A stretch of 64,000 nt of DNA from Azorinus chamasolen (GCA_963576725.1 OY755252.1:57686816-57750815); one strand, 5' to 3'. Positions 21,102-33,454 are shown, counted from the first letter of the stretch. Translations and numbers: made by a program. The notes: generated by a model from the sequence alone, not told the origin.

Positions 21102-24100
21102 TTAACCCTTTTACCGCCAATGTCGCATAAATGCACCACGGCAAATAGTGCAGTCCAAGATCAGACGCCGCCTTGAAAAGGGGACTTCACTTTTTGTCTC
21201 AATCTCTCTTTCTGTGTATGTTCTTTATTCCTTTGATTTGCATTTATTTATCTCATTTCCTTATTTTACTTCAATGATTTAACCCTTTCGGTGCCAAATT
21301 TCTAATTGTCGCCCGCAATGCATTTTTTGTTAAGTCATTTGGTAAAATAAGGAAGTGAGATAAATGTATGCAAATTTCAAAGGAATAAAGCACAGATATA
21401 GAAGACGAGTTTGAGACAAATAGTGAAGTCCCTGATCAGACGCCGCCTTGAAAAGGATTGCAGGCGCCAATTAGACATTTGGCGCCGAAAGGAAGTACTA
21501 TAAAAGCTGGTGATTGAGATTCAGGTGTTTACAACATTATCGAATTCCATCTAATTCTAAAGGGAAATGGTTGTGGTTTGTTTTACAAATGTGTAAATTA
21601 AGCTGTAAGTGAACATTGTCTGACACATTCATTGTGTCAACAAGGAGTACCATTGCGTCTCGTCTCGATCCAAACTGTTTGTGAAAAAAAGCCAGTCAAG
21701 TCGCACCAAGCAGGATTAAGGCAACGATCGGCATTTCAAAACATCGGATTCTGGTGAGATGCCTAATGACTCAGTGCCTTATCAGGATCTGATGTTTTTG
21801 CGAAGTAATCACAACTTTGCCTCATATTTTTTTATAATTACAATAGTATACAGCTCAGCTTTGACAATGAATTATATATATTTCCAATACATTCTGTAAT
21901 TGTCTTTGGTTTCCTGTACATGTATTTGACTTTGTATTATGTTATATGTATGTGTACTATGTAGCTCTCCATGAATGGAGGTTAATAAAGATCTACCTTT
22001 CTGCATGGTTTTTACCCTACATTAAGCTGCCACCTGTTTCCAAGACCGGTAAAAATGTTAAATTTAACGTCCGGTTTAGAGGGTTTTATTGTATAGAAAT
22101 CGGATGAGCTGGGTAATTCAGAAATCCTTTATACATGTAGAGGAAACATCATTTAGCACATTCCTCCCCTAGTGACGAAATGTTGATTACAGTTTAGATT
22201 CAGATGAGACGCCGATGAGAGTAACTCGGCGTCTCATCAGGATCCGAACTGTTTGACACTATGACAGTTTTCTGTAAAGTACGAGAAGAAACGATGCATT
22301 TTAGAAGTCAAAATAGACACTGATGTTGATACCTGAAAGATTGCCAGGTTTGAAAGTGTTAATACATTACCCCCTAGTGACGCATTTTTGCGCCTCTATA
22401 AAATTCACATTGTGAAACCATTGTGATAAATAGAGCATTTGCTCCTATGGGGCAAATGCTCTATTTATCACAATGGTTTCAATACTACACAATTCTAAAA
22501 CTCTCCTTTTCTATAGTTAATGCTCCTTTTCGGTAGATTAATTAGAAAAGGCTGGGTATAAAAATAGCCTAGGAGAGATTGAGTTAACCCTTATTTCGCA
22601 TTCCCTGATCTGACTCGCTTGATCCAGATGAGCCGCTGAGTAACTCGATGTCTCGTCAAACTCAACGGTGTTTTACTCCCTGTCAGTTGTTTCTCAAAAA
22701 CTTGATCGAATCGGAAGCATAGTAGAACTTCGAAATCTCGAACATCAGTTGACCATAAAAATTAGTTCGATATAAGAGAAGTTCGAGTTATCCGATTTCT
22801 GATTTGGACAATTTCTTAAGTTCACAGCTTAATGCAGGTCTAAAGTAATCAGCATTACTTTATACCTGCATTAAGCTCCCACATGTGCTTCTAGATATGA
22901 ATGTAGTGATGCATTTTAGAAAAATTCTCTATCGTAAATTTTGGAAGGACATAACTTTTTGTTCGAATTATCCCGAAGTTCGAGTTATTCGAGTTCGAGA
23001 TATCGAAGTTCAACTGTATTCTAAATCGCACAAGATCCAAATTTCAACAGACATAGAGGATCTGTTGCTCGTTGTCTTTTAAGATCACATGTTCCTAAAC
23101 GAGCCTTAGAAAATGTCATTAAGCAAGCCTTGGCGAGCTTAATAACATTTTCTGGGTGAGTTTAGGAACATGTGATCTTAAAAGACAACGAGCAACAGAT
23201 TCTTTTTCCCACATATCAAAAAAGTGCATTTTCGCCGTTTAAATGACATGTTAATATCGGTTTCTATGGTTTGACGTCATATATATGACGTATGACGTCA
23301 TATATGTTCTGTAGTGATCTTACACGTGTTACAGATAAGGAAATCTTAACCCGTTGTTCTAACTCGGAGATAAGGGAAGGTATGTGAAAAAATATTTTCT
23401 TTCACAGCGGGATAATAGCAAAGAAATCCAGACAAAGCTGACTCCAGGCAGAATTCATCCCATGTACATGTATTTATCTGTATGTGATTGTGTTTTTGGT
23501 CTTTAATTATGAGGATTTTCTAGCCTGTGAAACAATAACGGATAAGTTAGGAAAAGGTAAGAAACAGTACACGCATAATAATTAATCAAATACGTATTAA
23601 TAATATCACGACCAACGTACATGTATTATTATAACTATACAGGCAAAACATTTTGATTAAAACTCTGGCAATTTTAATTATATTTTTTTAAGGACCGAAG
23701 AGTAAATACGTGGTTATATTGTTATTTGATATGAAGACGGTTTTTGCTCTTCATCAGAATCAAACGAAAAAAAATAACCCATTAAGATCCAAAACTGGGC
23801 GACTGTTTAACCCTTTCCTCCACGTACGAAATAATGACCTCATGAATATTAATTAGATTAATTGTTCTAATGGCTAAGGAACACAACAGAGTTTGGCCAT
23901 GGAGGAAACTGTAGAATCATGGTCCATGCTTATAAAGCATTTAGTTGAGTCTGAGTTACGTTCTCAAGGTTTTGATTGGTCAGATTTGAGTTCTCAAGCT
24001 TTTGATTGGTCAGATTTGAGCCAAAGGCAAATACACATTTCTATGCCTCTGTAATAATCACTTTTTGAAACCATTGTGATAAACAGAGCATTTGCTCCTA

Positions 24101-25307
24101 TATGAGCAAAATTTATGCTCTATTTATCACAATAGTTTCAAACTACAAAATTCTAAAATTTTACATTTCTCTAGTAAATGCTCCTTTTGGGTAGATTAAT
24201 TCAAAGAGGTTGGGTCTAAAAAAATAGCCTATGGTGTAAGAGCCGTCTGACCTTGGTCTGGTTTATTTGCATAGGCGTAGAAGGAAGTATTATGGTATAC
24301 AATGATAAAGTATGGGGTCTGGTGTTTAATTAACCCATTCCATCATAGGCTAATTTTAGATCCAACTTCTTTGAATAAATCTACCAAAAAGGAGCATTAA
24401 CTAGAGAAAAGGAAATTTTTAGAATTTTGTAGTTGAAACCATTGTGATAAATAGAGCATTTGCTCCTTAGGAGCAAATGCTCTATTTATCACAATGGTTT
24501 CAAAAAGTGACTTTTACAGAGGCGTAGAAAAGGTTAACCCTTTTTCAAAAACACGAGTCGTATTTTGCCATGGTGCGTATGAAATCACCCATGTGCCTAT
24601 ATCAGTTGCTTATTTTCCAAAGTGTTCTGTCTGATCCAGAGGTCGAGATCAGATATGTAGATTAACATATTTTCAAGAATAACTTCTTTATTTCGCCAGC
24701 AATCCCTATGGTGTCTCTACGAGACGATTCTAAAGAGTGGTCACAACATAGGGTTTGGCGGAGAAATAAAGAAGCTATTCTTGAAAATGTTTTGATGTGA
24801 TTTTACGCATCTTACCTGGAGCTCTGTGAAGATTTACACAAGAGTCTGCGTAATATTTAGCATGTTGTGGTGGATGATTGATAACTTATGCAAACAGTTT
24901 GGATCCAGATCCGAGTAAATCGATCTCTCATCAGGATCCAAACTGTTGAATACCCTGATTATATTTTTAATTTTGTAATGGGTATATGATCCTGTGAAAA
25001 TATTTTGCTGAGCAGGCTTAAGGCTAACTAATGGTGAATCGAACAAAGGACAAACTAGGAAAATGCTATCTGGGGATATGTTGATATAAAAAAAATATTA
25101 TGCAGTAAACCCTCTATATAAACAGGGTGTTAAAGTTATTAAAGCTAATCTGTAAGACAGGTGACAGCTTAAAGCAGGATGAAAGTCATGCAGAAAGCTC
25201 CTAAAGGAGTTTTCTGCATGACTTTCACCCTGCATTAAGCAGCCACCTGCCTTAAAAGATGGAATTTCTTATTTACTAAAAATCCGATTTAGAGAGGTTT
25301 TAATGTA
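21102..25307. mobile_element. copy B counterparts of the copy A MITEs
   Basis: The order is the same as in copy A. H7 pair 21102-21460: the second has lost its right half through a deletion starting at the hairpin, CCTTGAAAAG followed directly by GATTGCAGGC. H6 hairpin 22191-22256. H5 22359-22587. TTCGA-ended pogo-like MITE 22720-23018. Foldback 23059-23202. H1 with H5 23816-24260, where the H5 right half is retained. H5 24330-24537. H4 24636-24827. H6 24890-24948. H3 25100-25307. Confidence 0.8.
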
Positions 25308-25395
25308 CATGTATATACATGTAATTTAGTGTAAAACTGCAAATCCTTGTCAGGCATGAACATTGATATCCACCGAAACTATGTTTATATATATA

Positions 25396-26646
25396 CGAGG
25401 GTTGTTCGAAAAGTTTCGGGACAAGTGTTGTAATTTTTTTTATTTGTTAATATTTTTCTATGAAATTTTCATAAATGATAACTGCAACTGTATGCTATTG
25501 ATTTATTGTCATTAATAAACGTAGGTACAATCAACATGCGATATATTGTCACCATAGCAACGTCACGTTGACGTGAGCGGGGCAACTTGGCGTCACCATG
25601 CAAAAATAGCATGTATGTATGGCCAGTTATGTCATATACGTTAGTGCTCTAATATGGTTCTGACGTTGATATACATTACGGCGTTAGAGTGCACGACGTC
25701 AAGGACGTCATTTCCCGTTGTTACGGTATAAACAAGTCAGTTTTTGAATGAACAGATGTACATGCAAAATGAACCCGGAACAAAGATATTCTTTAAAAAA
25801 GCTGTGAGGAAGAAGCGACCAGAAAATGACGGCAAATTCTAATTGCATCATGACAACGCAACGCCCCTTACTGCATCTGCAACAAAGGAAGTACTTGCTG
25901 ATAGAGGAATTAACATAACTGCGCACCGCCAGACTCGCTAGACCTTTCACCGTGCGATTTTTGGTTATTCCCGACAATCAAGCGTGACTTGCAAGGCTGT
26001 CGTTTCGACGACGTCTACGACCTGCCAAATGTTGTCAGAGAGTGCATTCGAAAAATTCCATCAGCAGAACTTCAAAAAGTGATTCTCTTCTTGGGTATAT
26101 TCGCACCAGAAGTGTATAAAGTACTCTGGGGAATATTTCGAGAAAATCGGAGTGTTACAGACCTGTATTTATAAAGACACGCCTTTATTGAGTATACCAA
26201 GGTGCACCGCTCACGTCGAAGTGACGTTGCTATGGTGACAATATATCACATGTTTCTTGTACCTACATTTAATTATGGCAATAAATCAATAGGATACAGT
26301 CGCAGTTATCATAAGTTATGCAAATTTCGGCTAGACTGCACTTTACCGGTACGCCACCATTTTGATTTGAATCGGGTGATTGCCTTCGTAAAAGTGGGGG
26401 GTTGGGGGCAGTAGCCCCCGACACGAAGCAAAAAGTCACATGAAATTTAAGAAAAATAATCAAATAAATCCAGGATCTTATTCTGCTCCGATGTTGCAAA
26501 AGTTGTTAAAGCTCCGATGTTGCAAAAGTTGTCAAAGTGCTCGTACACGTACCGGTAAAAGACAGTAGTCCCCAAATTTCATAGAAAATTGTTAACAAAT
26601 AAAAAAAATTACAGCACTTGTCCCGAAACTTTTCGAACAACCCTCG
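25396..26646 (+). mobile_element. defective mariner, copy B
   Basis: 1251 bp, same ends and TA flanks as 16631-17881, with the 8-bp-TSD MITE at 26329-26572. The difference that matters is at 25840-25842: copy A has TAC (Tyr before LHHD) and copy B has TAA, a stop just upstream of the second catalytic Asp. Both copies share the older frameshift, so this stop arose after inactivation. Confidence 0.9.
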
Positions 26647-28380
26647 TAAACAACAATGCGCGAATTGCTTGTCCAGTTATTCGTTGTTATTCGTTGACAG
26701 AGTGCCACACAGATTGGATCCTGATGACTGGTCGAGTAATACAGTGTCTCATTCGGATTCATTCTGTTTGCAAATGGTTGTCAGGTGATAATTTGCACAG
26801 TTAAGGTGAGGGGGCAAAAGATGTGTTAGTATCGTAGCTGTGACCACAGACAGTATGGCGTCAAATAAACACTGGTACATTGGAACAAATGACAATGCTT
26901 TACTTAAGGTAGTTCGCGCTGTTGCTCGGCAAAAATCGAAGTTTAGCCAATTAACATCATATTTGGTCCAGGTATACAGAAAGTTACCACCGACACGACT
27001 GCGACGTTCATTTTAAATTTGACGTCGGTTGCTTAGCAATATATGACGTCAAAAGCGCCCTCTGGTGACATCTAAGCAATTCACACGTGTTTGCGTATTT
27101 CTTTATTTATTTACAAATACCGTTGTGTATTTCAATGATTCGAAAACTGTTTTGAAGAAGAAGAATAGTTCTTCAACATGATCTGCGATATATATTTTAC
27201 AAGCGTTACACTTTTGTTCCGTCAAGAGTTGAATGTTGGAAAACCTATTTTACCGCTTTCTGGTATTAGATTATTTTCGCCATTTTCGTGGAATTCCAAA
27301 AAAACTAGTGAAAGTTTAAAAAAGTATATGTCATACTCCGTTCACTTCTTAATAGAAACAAGTAAAAAAATCAATACCTATTCGAGTTCATTGTTTCGCT
27401 ATGAGTGATTCTGCTAGGTCAACTCATCGTCATATTCGACTTCAACGCGACGTTGATGCGATGTGATCGTCAGTAAAATAATTAATTGCCCTATTTGTCG
27501 CTTGACATTTACAGATAACAGTGCAAAATTTTATTATTCTGAATATTTATTGATTTTAGTCTCATCGAAGACATGCATTGAAATATACTTTCATACAATA
27601 ATTGAATTGAAAATACAATGTATGAATTAATATATAGTGCAGAAACTACCTTTAACAGTATATAAACGCCTTTAACGCATTAGAGTTCCATTGAAAATCA
27701 TATACAACTGATTCTCTGTTTTATTAATGTATCAACACTCTCTTTACTTGCCAAAAAATACCGAGTAGCAAACATCATATTACCTACATTCAGCCTACGA
27801 GTTACTCGCAAACCGTTTCACTGGTATGCTGTTTGTCTGGACCGAGGTAAAGGTGTATGCTGTAATGGGTTAAACCGTTTCATAAACTTACATTTGCCCT
27901 TAATATGCATTTAGCAAGCAACAACGTTTTGAGAACATTTACTGATATGTAATTTGCATATAGATCTACTTTGAAAATGCATAAACGATGTATCTAGCGT
28001 TAGGGTCAGAAAACAAACAAATGTTTTAACTACATTTAATTGAGTCTGTACTGCTATTTACGTACATCTACTAATTGATTATCTTTCCATGATAGACAAA
28101 TCTTATCATAATGTATGTTGCATGATAGACAACTGCAGGACACTATGCAAGGGTTCATAAATATTAACTTAATGTAGAAAGCTGTCTACATAGTGTGAAC
28201 ATGATAACGCAGCTACGTCACTGCTTATCTCATTTCATAGAAGAGGGATACGGACAAGTTGCATAACTTTGATAATTTTTGACACACTCTTTCAACCATG
28301 CGTTAGGTGCGCCTGTCCCATATCTTTCATAGTCGCAAAATGAAAAAAAATTCTTTCGAATACGTAAAATATAGACTCTA

Positions 28381-28960
28381 GCAACATCTACACTCCATCC
28401 GATGCACTTCAAATTGTTTCTTATTGATAAAACGAGTTTCTTTTTTTGCACTGCCCCCATCCACTTCCACCCACTACCCATTTCTGCTATTCTAGTGCCA
28501 CGGCGGGTTATATTATACTCGTATATCTTATCTGTTTCTCCGGCTCTTGTGATCAGACAGGTAAATATTATCGTTTTATATATTCACTTTCTCGTCGAAA
28601 GTCGTGGATATATAGTTGTATGTTGTGAATCAGGCCCACCTCAAAGTTTACTACATTTTGCGTCGTTATTACATTTTGCGTTGGTTAACATCTACACCTC
28701 ATCCAGTGCACTTTGATAAGTTTCATGTCGATAAAATGAAAGTTTCTACTTTTGACCAGTCGCTCTCTCTACTACACTCCGCTTTTCCAGTCTCTTGTTG
28801 CCAGAGGAGGTTTATTTTACTAGTACATGTATATGCATTTCTCTTTGAAAGTCGCGAATATAGTCGTGTATGGAATTCATGAATCAGACCCGTTTCAATA
28901 ATTATTACATTTTGCGTCGTTATTACATTTTGCGTTAACAGTTTTCCAGCATAATGTAAC
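28381..28960. repeat. diverged ~305-bp direct repeat inside TTAA element
   Basis: CATCTACACTCCATCCGATGCACTT (28386) recurs as CATCTACACCTCATCCAGTGCACTT (28689). The later blocks also recur in order: GAAAGTCGTGGATATA / GAAAGTCGCGAATATA, GAATCAGGCCC / GAATCAGACCC, and TTATTACATTTTGCGT. Confidence 0.75.
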
Positions 28961-29164
28961 GAATCAACGCAACTTGTAATAATTACATGTATTATATTTT
29001 GAGTCGTTTTTATATTTTGCGTTGCAATGTAAATATTTGGCAGTAAAATATTTGACACCGTATCAATTGATTGTATTTATTTTCTTATGTATTTTCTCAT
29101 TTCCTATTTATTGATTTAGAACTACTTCTTATTGTTTTAAACCCAGTCATATCTTCTCACGGAA

Positions 29165-30270
29165 GAATGAATGAATGAATGAATGAATGAATGAATGAAT
29201 GAATGAATGAAATACTTTATCTAATGAGGGTAGCTCAATTAGTCACACTGACTAATCTACCTTGCGGCCCTGAAACAAAAGCATAAAATACAAAATACAA
29301 AACAGTAAATCACAGATGTATATACGCACAAGAAATCAATATAAGATATAAACTCATTGCTCGCTAGGTAATGATGTGTCTGTATAATTGAAAATTGTTG
29401 TCTGCTTCAATTTGTAGATCTATTCTTCAAGGACACGCATTTGGATCCTTATAAAACGTCGAGTAACTTGGCGTCTTATCTAGATCCAATCTGTTACCAA
29501 AGTTTTGATTTGCTACTAGCATCCAAATAGTTAATATAAAACTGGATTTAGCTTAACTGTTGCACAAATGAAGTGCATAAATGCCATTTGACCCCGATTC
29601 AGGTGGATAAATGCACGCGCTATAGAACCCACATATTTGTGACGTCATTTACCCACGCTGTCAATACTATAAAAGGAAAAAATATTTTTGCTTTGTTTTA
29701 GTTAAAATAAAATGTTATCTGCTTCAAAATTAGAAAAATGCAGTAAGATTGTAAACTAATTGTACCTGATGAGACGTTGAATTACTCAACGTCTCATCTG
29801 GATCCAAACTATATGCACAAGGTTTATAACGAATTGAATGAATGAAAGGCTTGAGAGTAACCCAATTAATCTAAATTAATGAATGCATGCTAAAATACTT
29901 TATTTAATGAGTGTAACTCATTCGGTCTTACTTAGGCCTTGTTAATCAGTACATTTCATACATTTATATGCAAAAATAACAATCACAGATCATAATAACA
30001 ATGTGTCCAATGCAGATATTACGCTAAACCATTTCAATAACGCAAAATGAAATCAGCATGATTATACAAACTACATAAACAAAGTTTCAAATAGAACTGA
30101 ACCAAGCAAGAAACTTCTGTGGAAAGTTTCCTACATAGATCCGTTCCATTTGCGCCCTATGTCAATTAATGAATGACACACTTTATTTTACGAGGGTAGC
30201 TCGGTTAGTCAAAGACTAATCTACCCCCAAGGCCCGCAAAATAAGTACATTTCATACAATATGACAACTC
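29165..30270 (-). repeat. (GAAT)n and three tail-like repeats
   Basis: A run of about 12 GAAT units (29165-29212) leads into AATACTTTATCTAATGAGGG and AGCTCAATTAGTCACACTG. Related segments, each preceded by short AATGAATG, occur at about 29876-29990 and 30165-30270. This looks like the reverse complement of a retroelement 3' end with a (ATTC)n tail, inserted three times. An H6 hairpin lies at about 29766-29815 and another near 29438-29490. Confidence 0.6.
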
Positions 30271-31250
30271 TAAACAAATAAAACGCATATTAAAAAGGCA
30301 TATTAAATAATAGTTATTAAATATATGTGTACAGTACTCTTTTCTAAAATATATTTTTACACAAAATGAGAAGTCCCTAATCAGCAACTCCTGCATGAAG
30401 TGTCTGATATGGCTTTGCTCTATTTGTTATTTATAGAAGAAAAAAGTTTTTTTCTGATGATAGACAATTAGGTTTCAGGAATATTAAAACTATAATTTCA
30501 TGTCATACTGATATTTCCATGAATAAATAGTGTAATAAGAAGAGCAATGAGCATATATAATATAAATAAGATCTGGAACAGTTTTATATAATTTTTAACG
30601 TCGGCTTGACGTCGAGTATGATGACGAGATAACCTAGCAAAATCACTCGTACCGAAAAAATGAACTCGAATAGGTATTGATTTTTTTACTTGTTCCTGTT
30701 AAGAAATGAACAGAGTATGACATATAATTTTTTATAAACTTTCACCGTCTAGTATTTTTGGAATTCCACGAAAATGGCGAAAAAAATTAAATTTCAGAAT
30801 GCGGTAAAATGGGTTTTCCAACATTCAACTCCCGACTTTACAAAAGTTTTACGCTTGTAAAACATATGTCGCATATCATGTTGAAGAACTATTCATCTTC
30901 TTCATAACAGTTTTCGAATCATTGAAATACACAACCGCATTTGTAAATAAATAAAGAAATACGCAAACACATGTGAATTGCTTAGATGACACCAGAGGGC
31001 GTTTTTGACGTCATCTATTGCCAAGCAACCGACGTCAAATTTAAGATAAACGTCACAGTCGTGTCGGCGGTAACTTTCTGTATACCTGGACCAAATATGA
31101 TGTTAATTGGCTAAACTTCGATTTTTGCCGAGCAACAGCGCGAACTACCTTAATTAAAACAGTGTTGTCTTGGTTACAATGGACACATGCTGAGGGCCTC
31201 TCGCTATTACAACTGTATGAAAATACGTCTACGATCATATTGTACGCTTT

Positions 31251-31577
31251 GTGTAATTATATATGTATACTCTTTTTAATCACGATAAGCCAGAGTCTAG
31301 AAGACTGGTGGTAGCTTAGTGCAGGACGAAAGTAATGCAGAATGATCCCATAGGAGCTTTCTGTATTACTTTCGTCCTTCATAAAACAACCACCTGCGCA
31401 TTTGTTGACTCTCGTGTTTATTTATTATATGCTCCATTGCAATAATTAACCCTTTCACCGCCGATGTCGCATAAATGCACACGACAAATAGTGCAGTCCC
31501 AGATCAGACGCCGCTGATCAGGGACTTCACTTTTTGTCTCAATCTCTATCTCAATATCTTTACTTTATTCCTTTGAA
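31251..31577. repeat. inverted duplication, left arm
   Basis: This segment (GTGTAATTAT... through an H3 hairpin, spacer and half an H7 MITE to CCTTTGAA) is repeated in inverse at 32623-32966. The spacer CTCGTGTTTATTTATTATAT between the MITEs is duplicated too, so this is not just independent insertion of two MITEs. Confidence 0.8.
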
Positions 31578-31973
31578 ATTTGTATTTATTTATCTCATTT
31601 CCTTATTTTACTGAATGATTTAACAAACTTGGATTTCAGACGACAATTAGAAATTTGGCACCGAAAGGGTTAAGCGTCTTCGGCGAAAGAGATGATAAAT
31701 GGTCTGCAGACTCAATCTTAGTCGTTTACTCATTTAGAATATTCATTTTAGAAATAATAGCTTCGTGGATAGTAATTAGATCATTTCTCTTATACTGTGT
31801 ATAAACACAGGAAACTGTGTCAATGGCAGAAATTATAGAGTCAGATCTATATTACCACATAAGCAGGGCAACAGCGTACTGAAATACTAAAATCGTCATT
31901 TCTCCACCAAACCCTTTGCTGTGAGTAGTCACAACATAGGGTTTGGTGGAAAAAGATCATGTGCATTCTTGAA

Positions 31974-32201
31974 TTAACTCATTCTCTCCTAGGCTATTTT
32001 AGACCCAATCTCTTTGAATGTATCTACTGAAAAGGAGCATTAACTAGAGGAAAGGAAAAAAATAGAATTTTGTAGTTTGAAACCATTGTGATAAATAGAA
32101 CATTTGCTCCTATAGGAGCAAATGCTCTATTTATCACAATGGTTTCATAAAGTGACTTCTATATATGCGCAAAAATGCGTCATTAGGGGATAATGTGTTA
32201 A
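31974..32201. mobile_element. H5 MITE, complete
   Basis: TTAACTCATTCTCTCCTAGG at the left and GGGGATAATGTGTTAA at the right. The hairpin 32080-32146 has centre GCTCCTATAGGAGC. It shows what the 200-N gap interrupts in copy A. Confidence 0.9.
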
Positions 32202-32484
32202 AAATATTTTAATTTACGCATCTTATATGGACCTCCGCATAAGCAAAATGCTCATATCCTGATAAGACAGTACCTTTGTTTTGCAAATGCGTACACATAC
32301 CTCGAGCTGTTTCAAGGCTAAATGGCCAAAGGAAATGGAAAACAACTGAGGCAGAAGAAACTATTAGAAGACTGAATTTATTGTATGTTCAAACGAAACT
32401 AATGTTTAGTCTCATAAAGTTCCAAGAATATGAAGTACTCATGTTTGATAATCAGAACTGACCGCCAACGAATGAGCTTTACAT
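32202..32484. other. no gene supported
   Basis: A plus-strand frame (32276-32461) has a basic, helix-forming look (GQRKWKTTEAEETIRRLNLL) but no recognisable domain or splice context. I do not call it a gene. Confidence 0.35.
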
Positions 32485-32770
32485 TTAACTCTTTCGCTGC
32501 CAAATTTTGTCGTCTGCAAACATTGTCGTCTGCTACAATTTCCCATTTCTATACGTTTTCATTTTTGTTTCAAGAAACAGTAACAGTAACACGCAGTTTG
32601 GATCCTGATGAGACGCCGAACTTCAAAGGAATAAAGTAAATATATTGAAATAGAGATTGTGACAGAAAGTGAAGTCCCTGATCAGACGCCGCCTTGGAAA
32701 GGCGGCGTCTGATCTGGGACTGCACTATTTGTCGTGTGCATTTATGCGACATCGGCGGTGAAAGGGTTAA
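32485..32770. mobile_element. chimeric H6/H7 MITE
   Basis: The left half is the H6-type end TTAACTCTTTCGCTGCC with core arm CGCAGTTTGGATCCTGATGA. After GACGCCGAAC it switches to an H7 right half: TTCAAAGGAATAAAG, a complete hairpin GTGAAGTCCCTGATCAGACG...GGGACTGCAC, and end CGGCGGTGAAAGGGTTAA. Both termini are TTAA. Confidence 0.8.
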
Positions 32771-32966
32771 TTATTGCAATGGAGCATATAATAAATAAAC
32801 ACGGGAGTCAACAAATGCGCAGGTGGTTGTTTAATGAAGGACGAAAGTAATACAGAAAGCTCCTATGAGATCCTTCTACATTACTTTCGTCCTGCATTAA
32901 GCTGCCACCAGTCTTCTAGACTCTAAATTATCGTGATTAAAAGAGTATGCATATATAATATTACAC
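32623..32966. repeat. inverted duplication, right arm
   Basis: Reverse complement of 31251-31577, with an intact H7 hairpin where the left arm's hairpin is collapsed. Its H3 hairpin is at 32819-32913. Confidence 0.8.
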
Positions 32967-33142
32967 AGAACTTACTCGGTGTCTCATCTGTATCCAAACT
33001 GTTTGCATAGGTAATCACAGATGCTTAATTTTTCATTGACACTTGAGTCGAGTGACAAACAGTTTGGCTCCTGATGAGACGTCGAGTTAATCGGTGTCTC
33101 ATGTGAATGCAAGATGTTTCGCAGTCGCCAAATCAAGACCAC

Positions 33143-33454
33143 AGGTGCCCGTCGCATGCAATGTTTCAACAACAACAACAACAACTCCATCACAAATACA
33201 TTTTTTTTAATCACATGTCATAAGTATCTAAAACATACCAAAAGATAGTTTTCTGACCCAAACCAAAAAAAACCCACCCGTGCTCTATATAATTAGTAAT
33301 TTTATAGAGCAGGGTTGTTCGCGAAAAAAAATCTTTTTTTCGGTTGGGTCTTTTGGTATGTTTTGGATACCTATGACATGTGATTAAAAAATAATGTATT
33401 TGTGATGGAGTTGTTGCTGTTGTTGTTGAGACATAACATGCGAAGGGCACGCGT
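33143..33454. repeat. foldback, ~140-bp arms
   Basis: GTGCCCGTCGCATGCAATG...CAACAACAACAACAAC...CATGTCATAAGTATC is mirrored by GATACCTATGACATG...GTTGTTGCTGTTGTTGTT...GCATGCGAAGGGCACGCG. The loop is about 30-50 bp (around CTCTATATAATTAGTAATTT). No flanking duplication was identified. Confidence 0.85.

Larger units (their letters stand above)
26908..31149. mobile_element. 4.24-kb TTAA-flanked element with ~550-bp TIRs
   Basis: The element starts GGTAGTTCGCGCTGTTGCTC and ends with its complement. TTAA lies on each side (26904-26907, 31150-31153). Copy A (18140-18143) has the empty site with a single TTAA, so the boundaries and 4-bp duplication are certain. The inverted arms are 26908-27453 and 30598-31149, about 85-90% identical by eye. 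I find no transposase between them. The interior holds a diverged direct repeat (28381-28960) and three reversed LINE/SINE-tail-like segments (29165-30270). TTAA targets are used by piggyBac, Kolobok and Sola3; the GGTAG end is not the piggyBac CCC form, so the superfamily is open. It is most likely non-autonomous. Confidence 0.9.
19279..32087. other. duplicated block, copy B (right of gap)
   Basis: It starts at the first base after the gap, equivalent to 9242, and runs to 32087, equivalent to the last base before the gap (19078). It lacks the pearl-like element and carries a 422-bp insertion (19453-19874) and a 4242-bp TTAA element (26908-31149). Single-base differences are scattered throughout. 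Confidence 0.9.

Noticed and set aside
26908..31149. Assigning the TTAA element to piggyBac
   Set aside because: The TTAA target fits, but the ends begin GGTAG rather than CC and the arms are very long. Kolobok and Sola3 also use TTAA.
9242..32087. A genuine recent segmental duplication
   Set aside because: Both homology edges fall exactly at the N gap. Haplotype overlap is simpler, though only reads can decide.
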